Positions 44,268 through 53,244 of a stretch of 64,000 nucleotides of DNA are shown piece by piece. Every line of letters begins with the position of its first letter. Within the stretch, counting starts at the first letter, position 1. This DNA is from Telluria mixta (lineage in GTDB: Bacteria; Pseudomonadota; Gammaproteobacteria; Burkholderiales; Burkholderiaceae_D), in contig NZ_CP119520.1 in NCBI RefSeq assembly GCF_029223865.1, positions 6,634,001 through 6,698,000 of the forward strand. Direction: 5' to 3'. Both the position numbers and the translations under genes were made by a program. A model generated the notes under the pieces. It was not told the DNA's origin, ran no database searches, and was given only the letters and a program-made list of their open reading frames with translations.

Positions 44268-45419
44268 TCAGCGGCCGGCGATCGTGGCGCACACGGTGTT
44301 GCGCCCGCCCCGTTTGGCGGCATACAGCTGCGCATCCGCGGCGCCGATCAGCGCCTCGGACGATGCGGGCGGCGCCGCCGTCTGCGCGGGCACGGACGCG
44401 ATGCCGAAGCTGGCCGTCGCCTTGATGGACGCGCCGGGCGCGTCGGCGAAGGCCGCGCGGATGCGTTCCGCGAGCGCCTGCGCGCCCGCGAGGTCCGTCT
44501 GCGGCAGCACGAGCAGGAATTCCTCGCCGCCGTAGCGGACCACGCTGTCGACCGTGTCGCGCGTGAGCGTGAGCAGCAGGCCGGCGAAATCCGCGAGCAC
44601 CTGGTCGCCGGCCGCATGGCCGTACGTGTCGTTGATGCGCTTGAAGTAATCGATGTCGCACAGGACCACCGACAGCGGCGTGCCGTAGCGGCGCGTGCGC
44701 TCCAGCTCCGCGTTGAGCAGGCCCTTTTGCAGGAAGCGGCGGTTGTAGCAGCCCGTCAGCGGATCGCGGTCGGCCAGCTGCTGCAGCAGGATCGAGGCGC
44801 GGAACTGTTCGCGTTGCGCGACGTGGAAGCGGCGCGCGGCGATGCAGCCGAGCGCATTGCCCATCACGAGCAGCAGCACGAGCGTCAGCAGATCGTCCGC
44901 CCGCAGGTTGCCCTGGACGGCCAGCATGGCGGCGAACACGATGCTGGACCCGACGCCGATCGCCACCGCGTACATAAAACGGTTGGGGAAATTGACGTAG
45001 ACCGCCATCAGGATCAGCGCCTGCGACATCGCATTCCACGCCAGCACCTGCGGCTGGAACCAGCACACGACCATGAACACGGCCAGCGCGGCGACGAGCA
45101 AGGTACACGCGGCGCGGATCGACACGCGTACGGACTTCGGCCGGCGGACGATGGCCGCGAAGCAGCCCAGGCCGACGAACGCCACGGCGACGCGCAGGCC
45201 CATGAGCATCCACGCGATGGCCGTATCGCCCAGGGTGGCGAAGTCGGTGGCGCCGAACGCGACGTAGAACGCGGCCGCGAACAGCAGGCTGGCCTTCAGC
45301 TGGGCGTTCCGCTCGGGCAGGAAGTGGCGGATGAAGCGCACCTCGCTGGTCCGGTCCGCGAATTCGGCGCGGCGGCGGTCGATGGTCAGACTGGGGGTGT
45401 TGGGATCTCGGGGCAACAC
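44268..45419 (-). CDS. Membrane diguanylate cyclase (GGDEF)
   Basis: 383 residues. Six or so transmembrane helices (about 42-200) form an N-terminal membrane sensor of unassigned family. A canonical GGDEF domain follows: DRDPLTGCYNRRFL, LCDIDYFKRINDTYGHAAGDQVL and the active-site RYGGEEF. The RxxD inhibitory site is not present at the usual position (DTVD instead), so product inhibition through it is not expected. The start is GTG at 45419 or the next TTG codon. It would raise c-di-GMP and oppose the EAL protein at 32.3 kb. It diverges from the chemoreceptor gene at 45641. Confidence 0.92.
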   Translation of the reverse strand: MLPRDPNTPSLTIDRRRAEFADRTSEVRFIRHFLPERNAQLKASLLFAAAFYVAFGATDFATLGDTAIAWMLMGLRVAVAFVGLGCFAAIVRRPKSVRVSIRAACTLLVAALAVFMVVCWFQPQVLAWNAMSQALILMAVYVNFPNRFMYAVAIGVGSSIVFAAMLAVQGNLRADDLLTLVLLLVMGNALGCIAARRFHVAQREQFRASILLQQLADRDPLTGCYNRRFLQKGLLNAELERTRRYGTPLSVVLCDIDYFKRINDTYGHAAGDQVLADFAGLLLTLTRDTVDSVVRYGGEEFLLVLPQTDLAGAQALAERIRAAFADAPGASIKATASFGIASVPAQTAAPPASSEALIGAADAQLYAAKRGGRNTVCATIAGR

Positions 45420-45576
45420 GGCGGGATTGGGTGGAAGCGGAACGACGGTAACCGGGCATTGTAACCCACGGTAGCGAATTTTTCCACACGGAAATTTATT
45501 GCAACGTCACTGCTGGGCGGCAAGCATTTGCAACAAGTCATTGAAGTGTGGAATATACGTATAACCAGATTGCATG

Positions 45577-45595
45577 ACATCAACGTTGAATGTCG
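45577..45595. promoter_or_regulatory. Inverted repeat GACAT-CAACGTTGA-ATGTC
   Basis: A near-perfect dyad with a CAACGTTG palindrome at its centre, in the gap between the diguanylate cyclase and the chemoreceptor and about 46 bp before the receptor ATG. LacI-family operators often have an AACGTT centre. No promoter hexamers were confidently matched. Confidence 0.35.
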
Positions 45596-45640
45596 GTTAT
45601 CATCATTGGTTTGTGGAAACTTTACCTTGAAAAGGTGCCG

Positions 45641-47242
45641 ATGAACTGGTTCAACCGCCTCCGCCTGGCGAGCAAGCTGGGCATTACGTTCGCCGCCGTC
45701 CTCGCACTCACCGTGCTGGTCGGCGCCATCTCGATCCACCAGCTGGCCAAAGTCAACGAAACCTCGCTGCGCCTGTCGAGTCACTGGATGCCGGGCATCC
45801 GCGTCATCGAAGACATCAAGTCCCAGGTCGCCCGCATCCGTACGCGCGAGCTGCAATACATTATCTCCAGCGACCCGTCCGAGATGGACAAGTATGACAA
45901 AGTGATCGCAAAGGACCTGGAAGACCTGCAGCGGATGCAGGACGACTACGTCAAGCTGCTCGAATCGCCGGAAGAAAAGCAGAGCTACGCGGAATTCCTC
46001 GACATGTGGCAACGCTACATGGCGGAAGACGCCAAGATCCGCGCCGCCTCGCGCCAGAACGATGACGTCCTGGCCAAGACGCTGATCCGCGGCGAATCGA
46101 ACAAGCTGATCGTCGCCATCCGCGCCAACATCGACAAGGCCGTCGACAACTACACGGCAGGCGGCCGCGCCGCCGCCCTCGAGGGCTCGCACCGCTACGA
46201 GGCATCGCGCGTGCTGATCATGACGCTCGTCTGCGGCTGCGTGCTGGTGGGTGCCGCCGGCGCCACGCTGCTCACGCGCTGGCTGATGCGCCGCCTGGGC
46301 GGCGAGCCGGATTACGCGACCGACATCGTCAAGCACATCGCGGCCGGCGACCTGTCGATGGACGTGCAGACCCGCCCCGGCGACCAATCCAGCCTGCTCG
46401 CCGCGATGAAGGCGATGCAGGGCAACCTGGCCCACATCGTCGGCAACGTGCGCGCCGCCACCGACACGATCTCCAGCGCCTCCACGCAGATCGCCGCCGG
46501 CAACCTGGACCTGTCCTCGCGCACCGAGCAGCAGGCCAGCGCGCTGCAGCAGACGGCCGCCTCGATGGAAGAACTGACGGCGACCGTACGCAACAACGCC
46601 GAACACGCGAACCAGGCCAACGCCCTCGCCGACACGGCCGCCGGCGTCGCCCAGCAGGGCAGCACGGCCGTCGCGCGCGTCGTCGACACGATGGGCTCGA
46701 TCCACGCATCGTCGCAGAAGATCGTCGACATCATCGCCGTCATCGACGGCATCGCATTCCAGACCAACATCCTCGCGCTGAACGCCGCCGTGGAAGCGGC
46801 GCGCGCCGGCGAACAGGGCCGCGGCTTCGCCGTCGTGGCGGGCGAAGTGCGTACGCTGGCCCAGCGTTCGGCCGCGGCCGCCAAGGAAATCAAGGAACTG
46901 ATCGGCGCCTCCGTCCAGCAGGTGGAAACCGGTGCGGGTCTCGTCTCGGAAGCCGGCGCCACGATGCGCGAAGTGCTGCAGACCGTGCAGCAGATGCACG
47001 AGCTGATGGTCGAGATCAGCCACGCCGGCCGCGAACAGCGTGCCGGCATCGAGCAGGTCAACAAGGCCGTCTCGCAGATGGATACCGTCACCCAGCAGAA
47101 CGCCGGCCTCGTCGAAGAGGCCGCGACGGCGGCCCAGAGCCTGCACGAACAGGCCGAGGCGCTCGACCACCTGGTCAGCGTGTTCAAGCTGGAAGACGCG
47201 GCGCGCCGTCCGTCCGGCAGCCGGGCGCTGGTCGTCGGCTGA
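45641..47242 (+). CDS. Methyl-accepting chemotaxis protein (Tar/Tsr-like, 4HB domain)
   Basis: 533 residues. TM1 (about 11-31), a periplasmic four-helix-bundle domain (about 35-188), TM2 (about 190-212), HAMP (about 213-268, [16 protein letters not shown]) and a long cytoplasmic signalling hairpin with the tip [32 protein letters not shown]. The C-terminal helix [30 protein letters not shown] is of the classical type, and there is no CheR/CheB-binding pentapeptide. The ATG at 45641 follows GAAAAGGTGCCG. It is far from the chemotaxis operon at 53-64 kb. The ligand is not predictable. Confidence 0.93.
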   Translation: MNWFNRLRLASKLGITFAAVLALTVLVGAISIHQLAKVNETSLRLSSHWMPGIRVIEDIKSQVARIRTRELQYIISSDPSEMDKYDKVIAKDLEDLQRMQDDYVKLLESPEEKQSYAEFLDMWQRYMAEDAKIRAASRQNDDVLAKTLIRGESNKLIVAIRANIDKAVDNYTAGGRAAALEGSHRYEASRVLIMTLVCGCVLVGAAGATLLTRWLMRRLGGEPDYATDIVKHIAAGDLSMDVQTRPGDQSSLLAAMKAMQGNLAHIVGNVRAATDTISSASTQIAAGNLDLSSRTEQQASALQQTAASMEELTATVRNNAEHANQANALADTAAGVAQQGSTAVARVVDTMGSIHASSQKIVDIIAVIDGIAFQTNILALNAAVEAARAGEQGRGFAVVAGEVRTLAQRSAAAAKEIKELIGASVQQVETGAGLVSEAGATMREVLQTVQQMHELMVEISHAGREQRAGIEQVNKAVSQMDTVTQQNAGLVEEAATAAQSLHEQAEALDHLVSVFKLEDAARRPSGSRALVVG

Positions 47243-47282
47243 TCTTTATCCCTGACATGGCGCCTCCGGGCGTCGTGCGCAA

Positions 47283-47296
47283 TGTTTGCGCAAACA
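47283..47296. promoter_or_regulatory. LacI-type palindrome TGTTTGCGCAAACA upstream of the SGLT gene
   Basis: A perfect 14-bp palindrome with a central CG, typical of LacI/GalR-family operators. It is followed 8 bp later by the -10-like TTATAA/TATAAA (47304-47310). It is the best candidate for sugar-responsive control of the symporter gene 176 bp downstream. Confidence 0.55.
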
Positions 47297-47307
47297 AATT
47301 GTGTTAT

Positions 47308-47330
47308 AAAAGTGTGTAAAAAGCACTTTT
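47308..47330. terminator. AT-rich inverted repeat AAAAGTG-N9-CACTTTT
   Basis: A perfect 7-bp arm pair 66 bp after the chemoreceptor stop. It may be a weak bidirectional terminator, but it also lies where the SGLT promoter would be expected, so its role is uncertain. Confidence 0.3.
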
Positions 47331-47422
47331 CGGAATAGCATTTCTTGAGCGTTTCCGATAATCTCTTGTAGATTGGAAGTTCGGAGCCGGCGCCGCCGGT
47401 TCCGGCGGACGATATAACAACC

Positions 47423-47455
47423 AGCGGATGGTGCCTCGTTCGAGCACCGTCCGTT
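47423..47455 (+). promoter_or_regulatory. Leader hairpin before the SGLT gene
   Basis: AGCGGATGGTGC pairs over 12 bp (two G-U pairs) with GCACCGTCCGTT around a 9-nt loop. It ends 17 nt before the ATG, whose Shine-Dalgarno sequence is weak. There is no T-tract, so it is more likely a translational or stability element than a terminator. Confidence 0.5.
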
Positions 47456-47471
47456 ATACGAGACAACGCTC

Positions 47472-49139
47472 ATGAACCTGATCTCCCGCCTGGACACTAT
47501 TGTCTTCCTGTTCTACTTCGTCGTCGTCGCCGGCTACGGCCTGTGGGTCTACCGCCGCAAGAAGAGCGCGAACACGTCCGCCTCGCACGACTACTTCCTG
47601 GCCGAAGGCTCCCTCACCTGGTGGGCCATCGGCGCGTCGCTGATCGCATCCAACATCTCCGCCGAGCAGTTCATCGGCATGAGCGGGTCGGGCTTCCGCA
47701 TCGGCATGGCCATCGCCGTGTACGAACTGATGGCCGCCGCCACGCTCGTCATCGTCGCCGTGTTCTTCATGCCGGTCTACCTGAAGAACCACATCTACAC
47801 GATGCCGCAGTTCCTCGAACAGCGCTACGGCAAGGCCGTCGCCACGACGATGGCGCTGTTCTGGCTCGGCCTGTACGTCGTCGTGAATCTCACCTCGATC
47901 CTGTACCTGGGCGCGCTGGCCATCGGCAGCGTCACCGGCATCGGCGTGCTGCCCTGCATGCTGTTCCTCGCCGTCTTCGCCGCCATCATCACCCTGGGCG
48001 GCATGAAGGTCATCGGCTACACGGACGTCATCCAGGTGACCTGCCTCGTCATCGGCGGCCTCGTGACCACGTGGCTGGCGCTGGACCTGGTCGCGAAACT
48101 CGGCAACGGCCACGGCGCGCTGCAAGGCTTCTCCACGCTGTACGCCTCGACCCGCGACCACTTCGAAATGGTGCTGGGCCGCGACAACCCGAACTACATG
48201 GACCTGCCGGGCCTGTCGACCCTGATCGGCGGCATGTGGATCGTGAACCTGAACTACTGGGGCTGCAACCAGTACATCACGCAGCGCGCGCTGGGCGCCG
48301 ACCTGCCGACCGCCCGCAAAGGCCTGCTGTTCGCCGCGTTCCTGAAACTGCTGATGCCGATCATCGTCGTCATGCCGGGTATCGCCGCGTTCGCGCTGGA
48401 CCGTTCCGGCGTGCTGGGCGACGCGATGCGCGTCGGCGGCGAGCTGAATCCGGACCGCGCCTACCCCACCCTGCTGGCACTGCTGCCGTCGGGCCTGAAA
48501 GGCATCGCGTTCGCGGCACTGACCGCCGCCGTCGTCGCGTCGCTGGCCGGCAAGGCCAATTCGATCGCCACGATCTTCACCCTCGACATCTACCAGAAGC
48601 GCCTGCATCCGGACGTCACCGAGAAGAAAATGGTGTGGATCGGCCGCATGACCGTCATCGTGTCGATGCTGCTGGCCGTCGTGATCGCCCCGCTGATGGG
48701 CATCGACAAGAAGGGCGGCTTCCAGTACATCCAGGAATACACGGGCTTCGTCTCGCCGGGCATCCTGGCCATGTTCCTGCTGGGCTTCTTCTGGAAAAAG
48801 ACGACGTCCAGCGCCGCGATGTTCGCGACGGTGGGCGGCCTCGTGTTCTCGATCATCCTGAAGTTCCTGCCGACGATGATGGACCTGTCCTTCCTCGCGC
48901 CGATCGGCTTCGCCCATGACAATGGCTCCGGCGTGTACGAGATCCCGTTCCTGGACCGCATGTTCATCGTGTTCTGGCTGGTCGTCGCCGGCATGGTCCT
49001 GCTCAGCACCGTGTTCGCCCGCGGCAAGGTCAAGGCGCTGATCGTCGACACCAAGCTGTTCAAGGTCGACGGCGCGTTTGCCCTCGGCTCGGCCGTCATC
49101 TGCGTGGTGCTGGCAACCATCTACGGCATGTGGTGGTAA
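47472..49139 (+). CDS. Sodium/sugar symporter, SGLT (SSS) family
   Basis: 555 residues with about 14 transmembrane helices. The N-terminus places TM1 at about 8-27, followed by SHDYFLAEGSLTWWAIGASLIASNISAEQFIGMSGSG, the SSS sodium-site region. The motif GGMWIVNLNYWGCNQYITQRALGA is very close to vSGLT-type galactose/glucose symporters. The C-terminal helix ends MWW at the stop. It imports a monosaccharide with Na+; galactose, glucose or xylose released by the nearby hydrolases would fit. It has a LacI-type palindrome upstream and a strong terminator downstream. Single gene unit. Confidence 0.92.
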   Translation: MNLISRLDTIVFLFYFVVVAGYGLWVYRRKKSANTSASHDYFLAEGSLTWWAIGASLIASNISAEQFIGMSGSGFRIGMAIAVYELMAAATLVIVAVFFMPVYLKNHIYTMPQFLEQRYGKAVATTMALFWLGLYVVVNLTSILYLGALAIGSVTGIGVLPCMLFLAVFAAIITLGGMKVIGYTDVIQVTCLVIGGLVTTWLALDLVAKLGNGHGALQGFSTLYASTRDHFEMVLGRDNPNYMDLPGLSTLIGGMWIVNLNYWGCNQYITQRALGADLPTARKGLLFAAFLKLLMPIIVVMPGIAAFALDRSGVLGDAMRVGGELNPDRAYPTLLALLPSGLKGIAFAALTAAVVASLAGKANSIATIFTLDIYQKRLHPDVTEKKMVWIGRMTVIVSMLLAVVIAPLMGIDKKGGFQYIQEYTGFVSPGILAMFLLGFFWKKTTSSAAMFATVGGLVFSIILKFLPTMMDLSFLAPIGFAHDNGSGVYEIPFLDRMFIVFWLVVAGMVLLSTVFARGKVKALIVDTKLFKVDGAFALGSAVICVVLATIYGMWW

Positions 49140-49156
49140 GCGACCTCGCTTAAAGG

Positions 49157-49184
49157 AAAGGCAGCCTGCGGGCTGCCTTTTTTT
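49157..49184. terminator. Bidirectional terminator between SGLT gene and esterase
   Basis: AAAGGCAGCC pairs with GGCTGCCTTT around TGCG (perfect 10-bp stem) and is followed by further T residues on the plus strand. The A residues on the other side give a shorter T-run for the convergent esterase, whose stop codon (49183-49185) touches the structure. Confidence 0.92.
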
Positions 49185-50079
49185 ATGCCCGCAAAGCCGC
49201 GCCGATGAACGCGACCACCTCGGCGCGGCAGCGCCACGCTTCGCGCAGCGCGTTCATGTAATAAAAGCTGTGGGGCATGTCGTGCCAGACGGAGAGCGTC
49301 ACGCGGTTGCCGGCCCGACGCGCGCGCTCGACCGCCCGCCTGCTGTCGTCGAGGATGATCTCGGTGTCGGACACGTGGAAGTGGAGCGGTGCGAGACCGG
49401 CCCAGTCGCCGAACAGCGGCGACACGTCCGGATGATCCGGCGCGACGGCGCCCAGGTAAGTCATCCTCACCCATGGCCAGATGTTCGGTCCCTGCATGCT
49501 GTCGCACGCGGCGTTGGCGATGGCGGACGGACTGCCGGCCGTCAGGTCGGTCGGCGCCGACAGCAGGACGCAGCCCGCCGGCTGGGGCCAACCGTTGTCG
49601 CGCGCCCGCATCAGCAGCACGAGCGCCAGGTTCGCGCCGGCGGAATGGCCGATCACGACGATCCTGTGCGGCGGGATGCCGGCAGCCAGCAGGCCCGCGT
49701 AGACGGCGCAGCAGTCGTCCAGGCCGGCCGGAAACGGACACTCGGGCGCGAGCCGGTACGGCACCGACACGACGGGGCGGCCGGTACGGCGCGCCAGGCC
49801 GGCACAGTAGCGGCGATCCGCCGCCGCGGCGCGCACCGCGAAACCGCCGCCGTGGAGATACAGGATGACGCCGTCGCGGGCCGCGTCGGGCTGGCCGATC
49901 CATTCGACGCCCACGCCGCCGACGTCGGCGACATGAACGCGCACGGGCCGCCTGCCGAGCGTTCCCAGGCGGTCGATGCGTTGATACGCCGCGCGCATAC
50001 GGCCGACGGACGGGATGTCGTTCCACAAGGGCTTCAAGACGCGTCGCAGCCCGGCATTCACGATGGTTCGGATCAGCAT
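49183..50079 (-). CDS. Alpha/beta hydrolase (HSL-type esterase)
   Basis: 298 residues, cytosolic. It is a hormone-sensitive-lipase-type esterase with the oxyanion motif YLHGGGF (76-79), nucleophile Ser146 in GHSAGAN, the Asp in VSDTEIILDDS (near 236) and His in MPHSFYY (near 267). PYRLAPECPFPAGLDD is a family hallmark. These enzymes hydrolyse short acyl or aryl esters; the physiological substrate is unknown. It converges on the SGLT gene with a shared terminator and diverges from ilvD across 111 bp. Confidence 0.9.
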   Translation of the reverse strand: MLIRTIVNAGLRRVLKPLWNDIPSVGRMRAAYQRIDRLGTLGRRPVRVHVADVGGVGVEWIGQPDAARDGVILYLHGGGFAVRAAAADRRYCAGLARRTGRPVVSVPYRLAPECPFPAGLDDCCAVYAGLLAAGIPPHRIVVIGHSAGANLALVLLMRARDNGWPQPAGCVLLSAPTDLTAGSPSAIANAACDSMQGPNIWPWVRMTYLGAVAPDHPDVSPLFGDWAGLAPLHFHVSDTEIILDDSRRAVERARRAGNRVTLSVWHDMPHSFYYMNALREAWRCRAEVVAFIGAALRA

Positions 50080-50190
50080 GCCTTAGTGTAACTGATATGA
50101 AATGCGAATCACAGCCCACCGAATCATATATTGGACAACTTGCCATACCCACGGCACTCTAAGGGTTTTGCGATTTCCCGAGGAGACACC

Positions 50191-52053
50191 ATGCCCACTT
50201 ACCGTTCCCGTACCACGACCCAAGGCCGCAACATGGCGGGCGCCCGCGCCCTGTGGCGCGCGACCGGCATGAAGGATGGCGACTTCGAGAAACCGATCAT
50301 CGCCGTCGTCAACTCGTTCACGCAGTTCGTGCCGGGCCACGTACACCTGAAGGACCTGGGCCAGCTGGTGGCGCGCGAAATCGAAGCGGCGGGCGGCGTT
50401 GCCAAGGAATTCAATACCATCGCCGTCGACGACGGCATCGCGATGGGCCACGGCGGCATGCTGTATTCGCTGCCGTCGCGCGACCTGATCGCCGACTCCG
50501 TCGAGTACATGGTCAATGCCCACTGCGCCGACGCGATGGTCTGCATCTCGAACTGCGACAAGATCACCCCGGGCATGCTGATGGCCGCCATGCGCATCAA
50601 CATCCCGACCGTGTTCGTGTCGGGCGGCCCGATGGAAGCGGGCAAGGTGGTCAAGGTCGTCAACAACGACAAGAAGATCATCAAGCTGGACCTCGTCGAC
50701 GCGATGATCCAGGCGGGCGACGCCAAGATCTCCGACGCCGACGTGGCGGAAGTCGAGCGTTCGGCCTGCCCCACCTGCGGTTCCTGCTCCGGCATGTTCA
50801 CGGCGAACTCGATGAACTGCCTGACCGAGGCGCTGGGCCTGTCGCTGCCGGGTAACGGTACGATCCTCGCCACGCACGCCGACCGCAAGGAACTGTTCCT
50901 GCGCGCCGGGCGCCTGATCGTGGAAGTGGCGAAGCGCCACTACGAGCAGGACGACTACTCGGTGCTGCCGCGCTCCATCGCTTCCAAGGCCGCTTTTGAA
51001 AACGCGATGGCGCTGGACGTGTCGATGGGCGGCTCGACCAACACCGTGCTGCACCTGCTGGCCGCCGCGCACGAAGCGGGCGTGGAATTCACGATGGCCG
51101 ACATCGACCGCATCTCGCGCAACGTGCCGTGCCTGTGCAAGGTCGCGCCGATGACGAACAAATACCACATCGAAGACGTGCACCGCGCCGGCGGCATCAT
51201 CGCCATCCTCGGCGAACTGGCCCGCGCCGGCCTGCTCGACACCTCGCTGCCGACCGTGCACTCCCCGACCCTGGGCGACGCGATCGAGAAATACGACATC
51301 AAGCGCAGCGACGACCAGGCCGTGCACACGCTGTTCCGCGCCGCGCCGGGCGGCGTGCCGACGCAGGTCGCGTTCTCGCAGGCCGAGCGCTTCGACAGCG
51401 CCGACCTCGATCGCGCCGAAGGCTGCATCCGCGACCGCGCGCACGCGTACTCGCAGGACGGCGGCCTCGCGGTCCTGTACGGGAACATCGCCGAGAAGGG
51501 CTGCATCGTGAAGACGGCCGGCGTCGACGAAAGCATTCTGAAATTCTCGGGTAAAGCGCGCGTGTTCGAAAGCCAGGACGCCGCGGTCGAAGGCATCCTG
51601 GGCGACACCGTCCACGCGGGCGACGTCGTCATCATCCGCTACGAAGGCCCGAAAGGCGGTCCGGGCATGCAGGAGATGCTGTACCCGACGTCGTACATCA
51701 AGTCGAAAGGTCTCGGCAAGGCGTGCGCGCTGTTCACGGACGGCCGCTTCTCCGGCGGCTCGTCGGGCCTGGTGATCGGCCACGCCTCGCCGGAAGCGGC
51801 GGAAGGCGGCGCGATCGGCCTCGTCGAGGAAGGCGACACGATCGACATCGACATCCCGAACCGCACCATCAACCTGCGCGTGTCGGCCGAGGAAATGGCG
51901 CACCGCCGCGCCACGATGGAGGCCCGCGGCGACGCCGCGTGGCAGCCGGTCAACCGCGAGCGCGCAGTCTCGCAGGCGCTGCGTGCCTACGCGGCCCTGA
52001 CCACGTCGGCCGATCGCGGCGCCGTGCGCGACCTGTCGCAGCTGAAGCGCTGA
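50191..52053 (+). CDS. ilvD: Dihydroxy-acid dehydratase
   Basis: 620 residues, the E. coli-like long form. It converts 2,3-dihydroxy-isovalerate and -methylvalerate to the 2-keto acids in valine and isoleucine synthesis. Fe-S ligands are visible in [13 protein letters not shown] (Cys122) and [14 protein letters not shown] (Cys193/196/199), with the family motifs [24 protein letters not shown] and [32 protein letters not shown] precedes the ATG at 50191; the frame is open further upstream without a better start. It stands alone here, away from other ilv genes. Confidence 0.97.
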   Translation: MPTYRSRTTTQGRNMAGARALWRATGMKDGDFEKPIIAVVNSFTQFVPGHVHLKDLGQLVAREIEAAGGVAKEFNTIAVDDGIAMGHGGMLYSLPSRDLIADSVEYMVNAHCADAMVCISNCDKITPGMLMAAMRINIPTVFVSGGPMEAGKVVKVVNNDKKIIKLDLVDAMIQAGDAKISDADVAEVERSACPTCGSCSGMFTANSMNCLTEALGLSLPGNGTILATHADRKELFLRAGRLIVEVAKRHYEQDDYSVLPRSIASKAAFENAMALDVSMGGSTNTVLHLLAAAHEAGVEFTMADIDRISRNVPCLCKVAPMTNKYHIEDVHRAGGIIAILGELARAGLLDTSLPTVHSPTLGDAIEKYDIKRSDDQAVHTLFRAAPGGVPTQVAFSQAERFDSADLDRAEGCIRDRAHAYSQDGGLAVLYGNIAEKGCIVKTAGVDESILKFSGKARVFESQDAAVEGILGDTVHAGDVVIIRYEGPKGGPGMQEMLYPTSYIKSKGLGKACALFTDGRFSGGSSGLVIGHASPEAAEGGAIGLVEEGDTIDIDIPNRTINLRVSAEEMAHRRATMEARGDAAWQPVNRERAVSQALRAYAALTTSADRGAVRDLSQLKR

Positions 52054-52132
52054 CCGGCAGCCTGACGAACTTGGCGGCGATGCTGGCCGCGATGGCCAGC
52101 ACGCCTATGGTTGCGAGCAATGCCTGCAGCAT
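51950..52132 (-). CDS. Small ORF with one predicted membrane helix, overlapping the ilvD 3' end
   Basis: 60 codons. The ATG at 52132 has a good Shine-Dalgarno sequence (GAGGACACC) and lies 7 bp after the stop of the TSUP gene. It encodes [20 protein letters not shown], a convincing single helix, then a basic tail. The last 35 or so codons are antisense to ilvD, so they may be chance. It could be a translationally coupled accessory peptide of the exporter or a non-functional frame. No family was recognised. Confidence 0.35.
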   Translation of the reverse strand: MLQALLATIGVLAIAASIAAKFVRLPVSASAATGRARRRDRPTWSGPRRHAAPARLRARG

Positions 52133-52139
52133 GGTGTCC

Positions 52140-52892
52140 TCACACAAAGTAGGTTTTCACGAAAAAGGCGAGCGTGATGGCGGTCGTCGCGCACAGCGTG
52201 ACGGCGCGGATGACGCCCGGCGGCGCCCGCCGTCCGATATGCGCGCCGCCGTAGCCCCCCAGCATCGCGCCCGCCAGCATCGCCAGCGTCTCCGGCCAGC
52301 GCACCGCGCCGGCCGCGATGAATGCGAGCACGGCCACCGCGTTCGCCGCGCTGACCAGCAACGTGCGCGGCGCATTCAACAGTTTCAAATCGCGGTTGTC
52401 GAGCAGGCCCCACATCGCGATCATCATGATCCCCACCGCCCCGCCGAAATAGCCGCCGTACACGCCCAGGGCGAACTGCACGGCCAGCACGGCGCGCGCA
52501 TGGATGCGCCAGCGCGCACGCAGGGCGTCGCCGATGCGCCGTCCGAACGCGAGCGCGATGGATGCCACCAGCAGGAGCCACGGCAGTACGAACGTGAACG
52601 CGCCGGATGACGTGCGCAGCAACAGCACGGCGCCGACCAGGCCGCCGCACAACGTCGCGGCCAGCAGCGCGCGCAGCGGCACGGTGCCCACCGGTCCCAG
52701 GCCGTCACGGTAGGCCCACGCGCTGGCCAGTCCGCCTGGAAACAGCGCGACCGTACTCGACGTATTCGCCTGCACCGGAGGCACCCCGGCCGCGATCAGC
52801 GCCGGCAGGCTGACGAACGAACCGCCGCCCGCCAGCGCATTCATCGCACCGGCCACCATGCCTGCCGCAAACGTGGGAATCATTGTGTTCAT
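52140..52892 (-). CDS. TSUP (TauE/SafE) family membrane transporter
   Basis: 250 residues with about eight transmembrane helices. The family motifs are GAMNALAGGGSFVSLPALIAAGVPPVQANTSSTVALFPG in the first half and GVYGGYFGGAVGIMMIA in the second, read here as pieces of the two DUF81 repeats. TSUP proteins export sulfite, sulfoacetate or other organosulfur anions and some other carboxylates. Substrate cannot be told from this context. The ATG at 52892 begins the first helix. It is followed closely by a small coupled ORF. Confidence 0.92.
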   Translation of the reverse strand: MNTMIPTFAAGMVAGAMNALAGGGSFVSLPALIAAGVPPVQANTSSTVALFPGGLASAWAYRDGLGPVGTVPLRALLAATLCGGLVGAVLLLRTSSGAFTFVLPWLLLVASIALAFGRRIGDALRARWRIHARAVLAVQFALGVYGGYFGGAVGIMMIAMWGLLDNRDLKLLNAPRTLLVSAANAVAVLAFIAAGAVRWPETLAMLAGAMLGGYGGAHIGRRAPPGVIRAVTLCATTAITLAFFVKTYFV

Positions 52893-53244
52893 GTCACGAT
52901 GGTAGTGGGCGGAGCGCGGTCCCGCAATCCGGCAATTCCGGCGTTAGACTTCGGCTGTAGCGAAGGCTAAAAAGCATCGATGACGATTGCATTGTTAAAT
53001 GATCTAACAGTAATGATGTTATTTCCGACACTTAGCATTGGATCAAAAACGCATAATTGATAGAAAAGTCGTTTTGTCACAATGTGTTAGCCATGCCTCA
53101 ATGTTCTGTTGTTTTCACCTCTTATTTGTGACATTTCACGGCATAAAGCTTGCGACACGGCAACTTCATCTGACATTATCAGCACCGTTGCGGTTCACAA
53201 ATACCGCAAACACGAAACCCATCCAAACATCGACGGAGCGCCGC
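52893..53244. other. AT-rich leader region upstream of the chemotaxis operon
   Basis: 352 bp, AT-rich compared with its surroundings. An open frame runs through part of it in phase with the next gene but has no plausible upstream start. I looked for a flagellar sigma28 pattern (TAAA-N15-GCCGATAA) and found no acceptable match. No promoter hexamers were confidently assigned. Confidence 0.5.

Noticed and set aside
53038..53244. N-terminal extension of the MCP-like protein
   Set aside because: The extra 69 residues come from the AT-rich leader, with no ribosome site; the GTG at 53245 has one.
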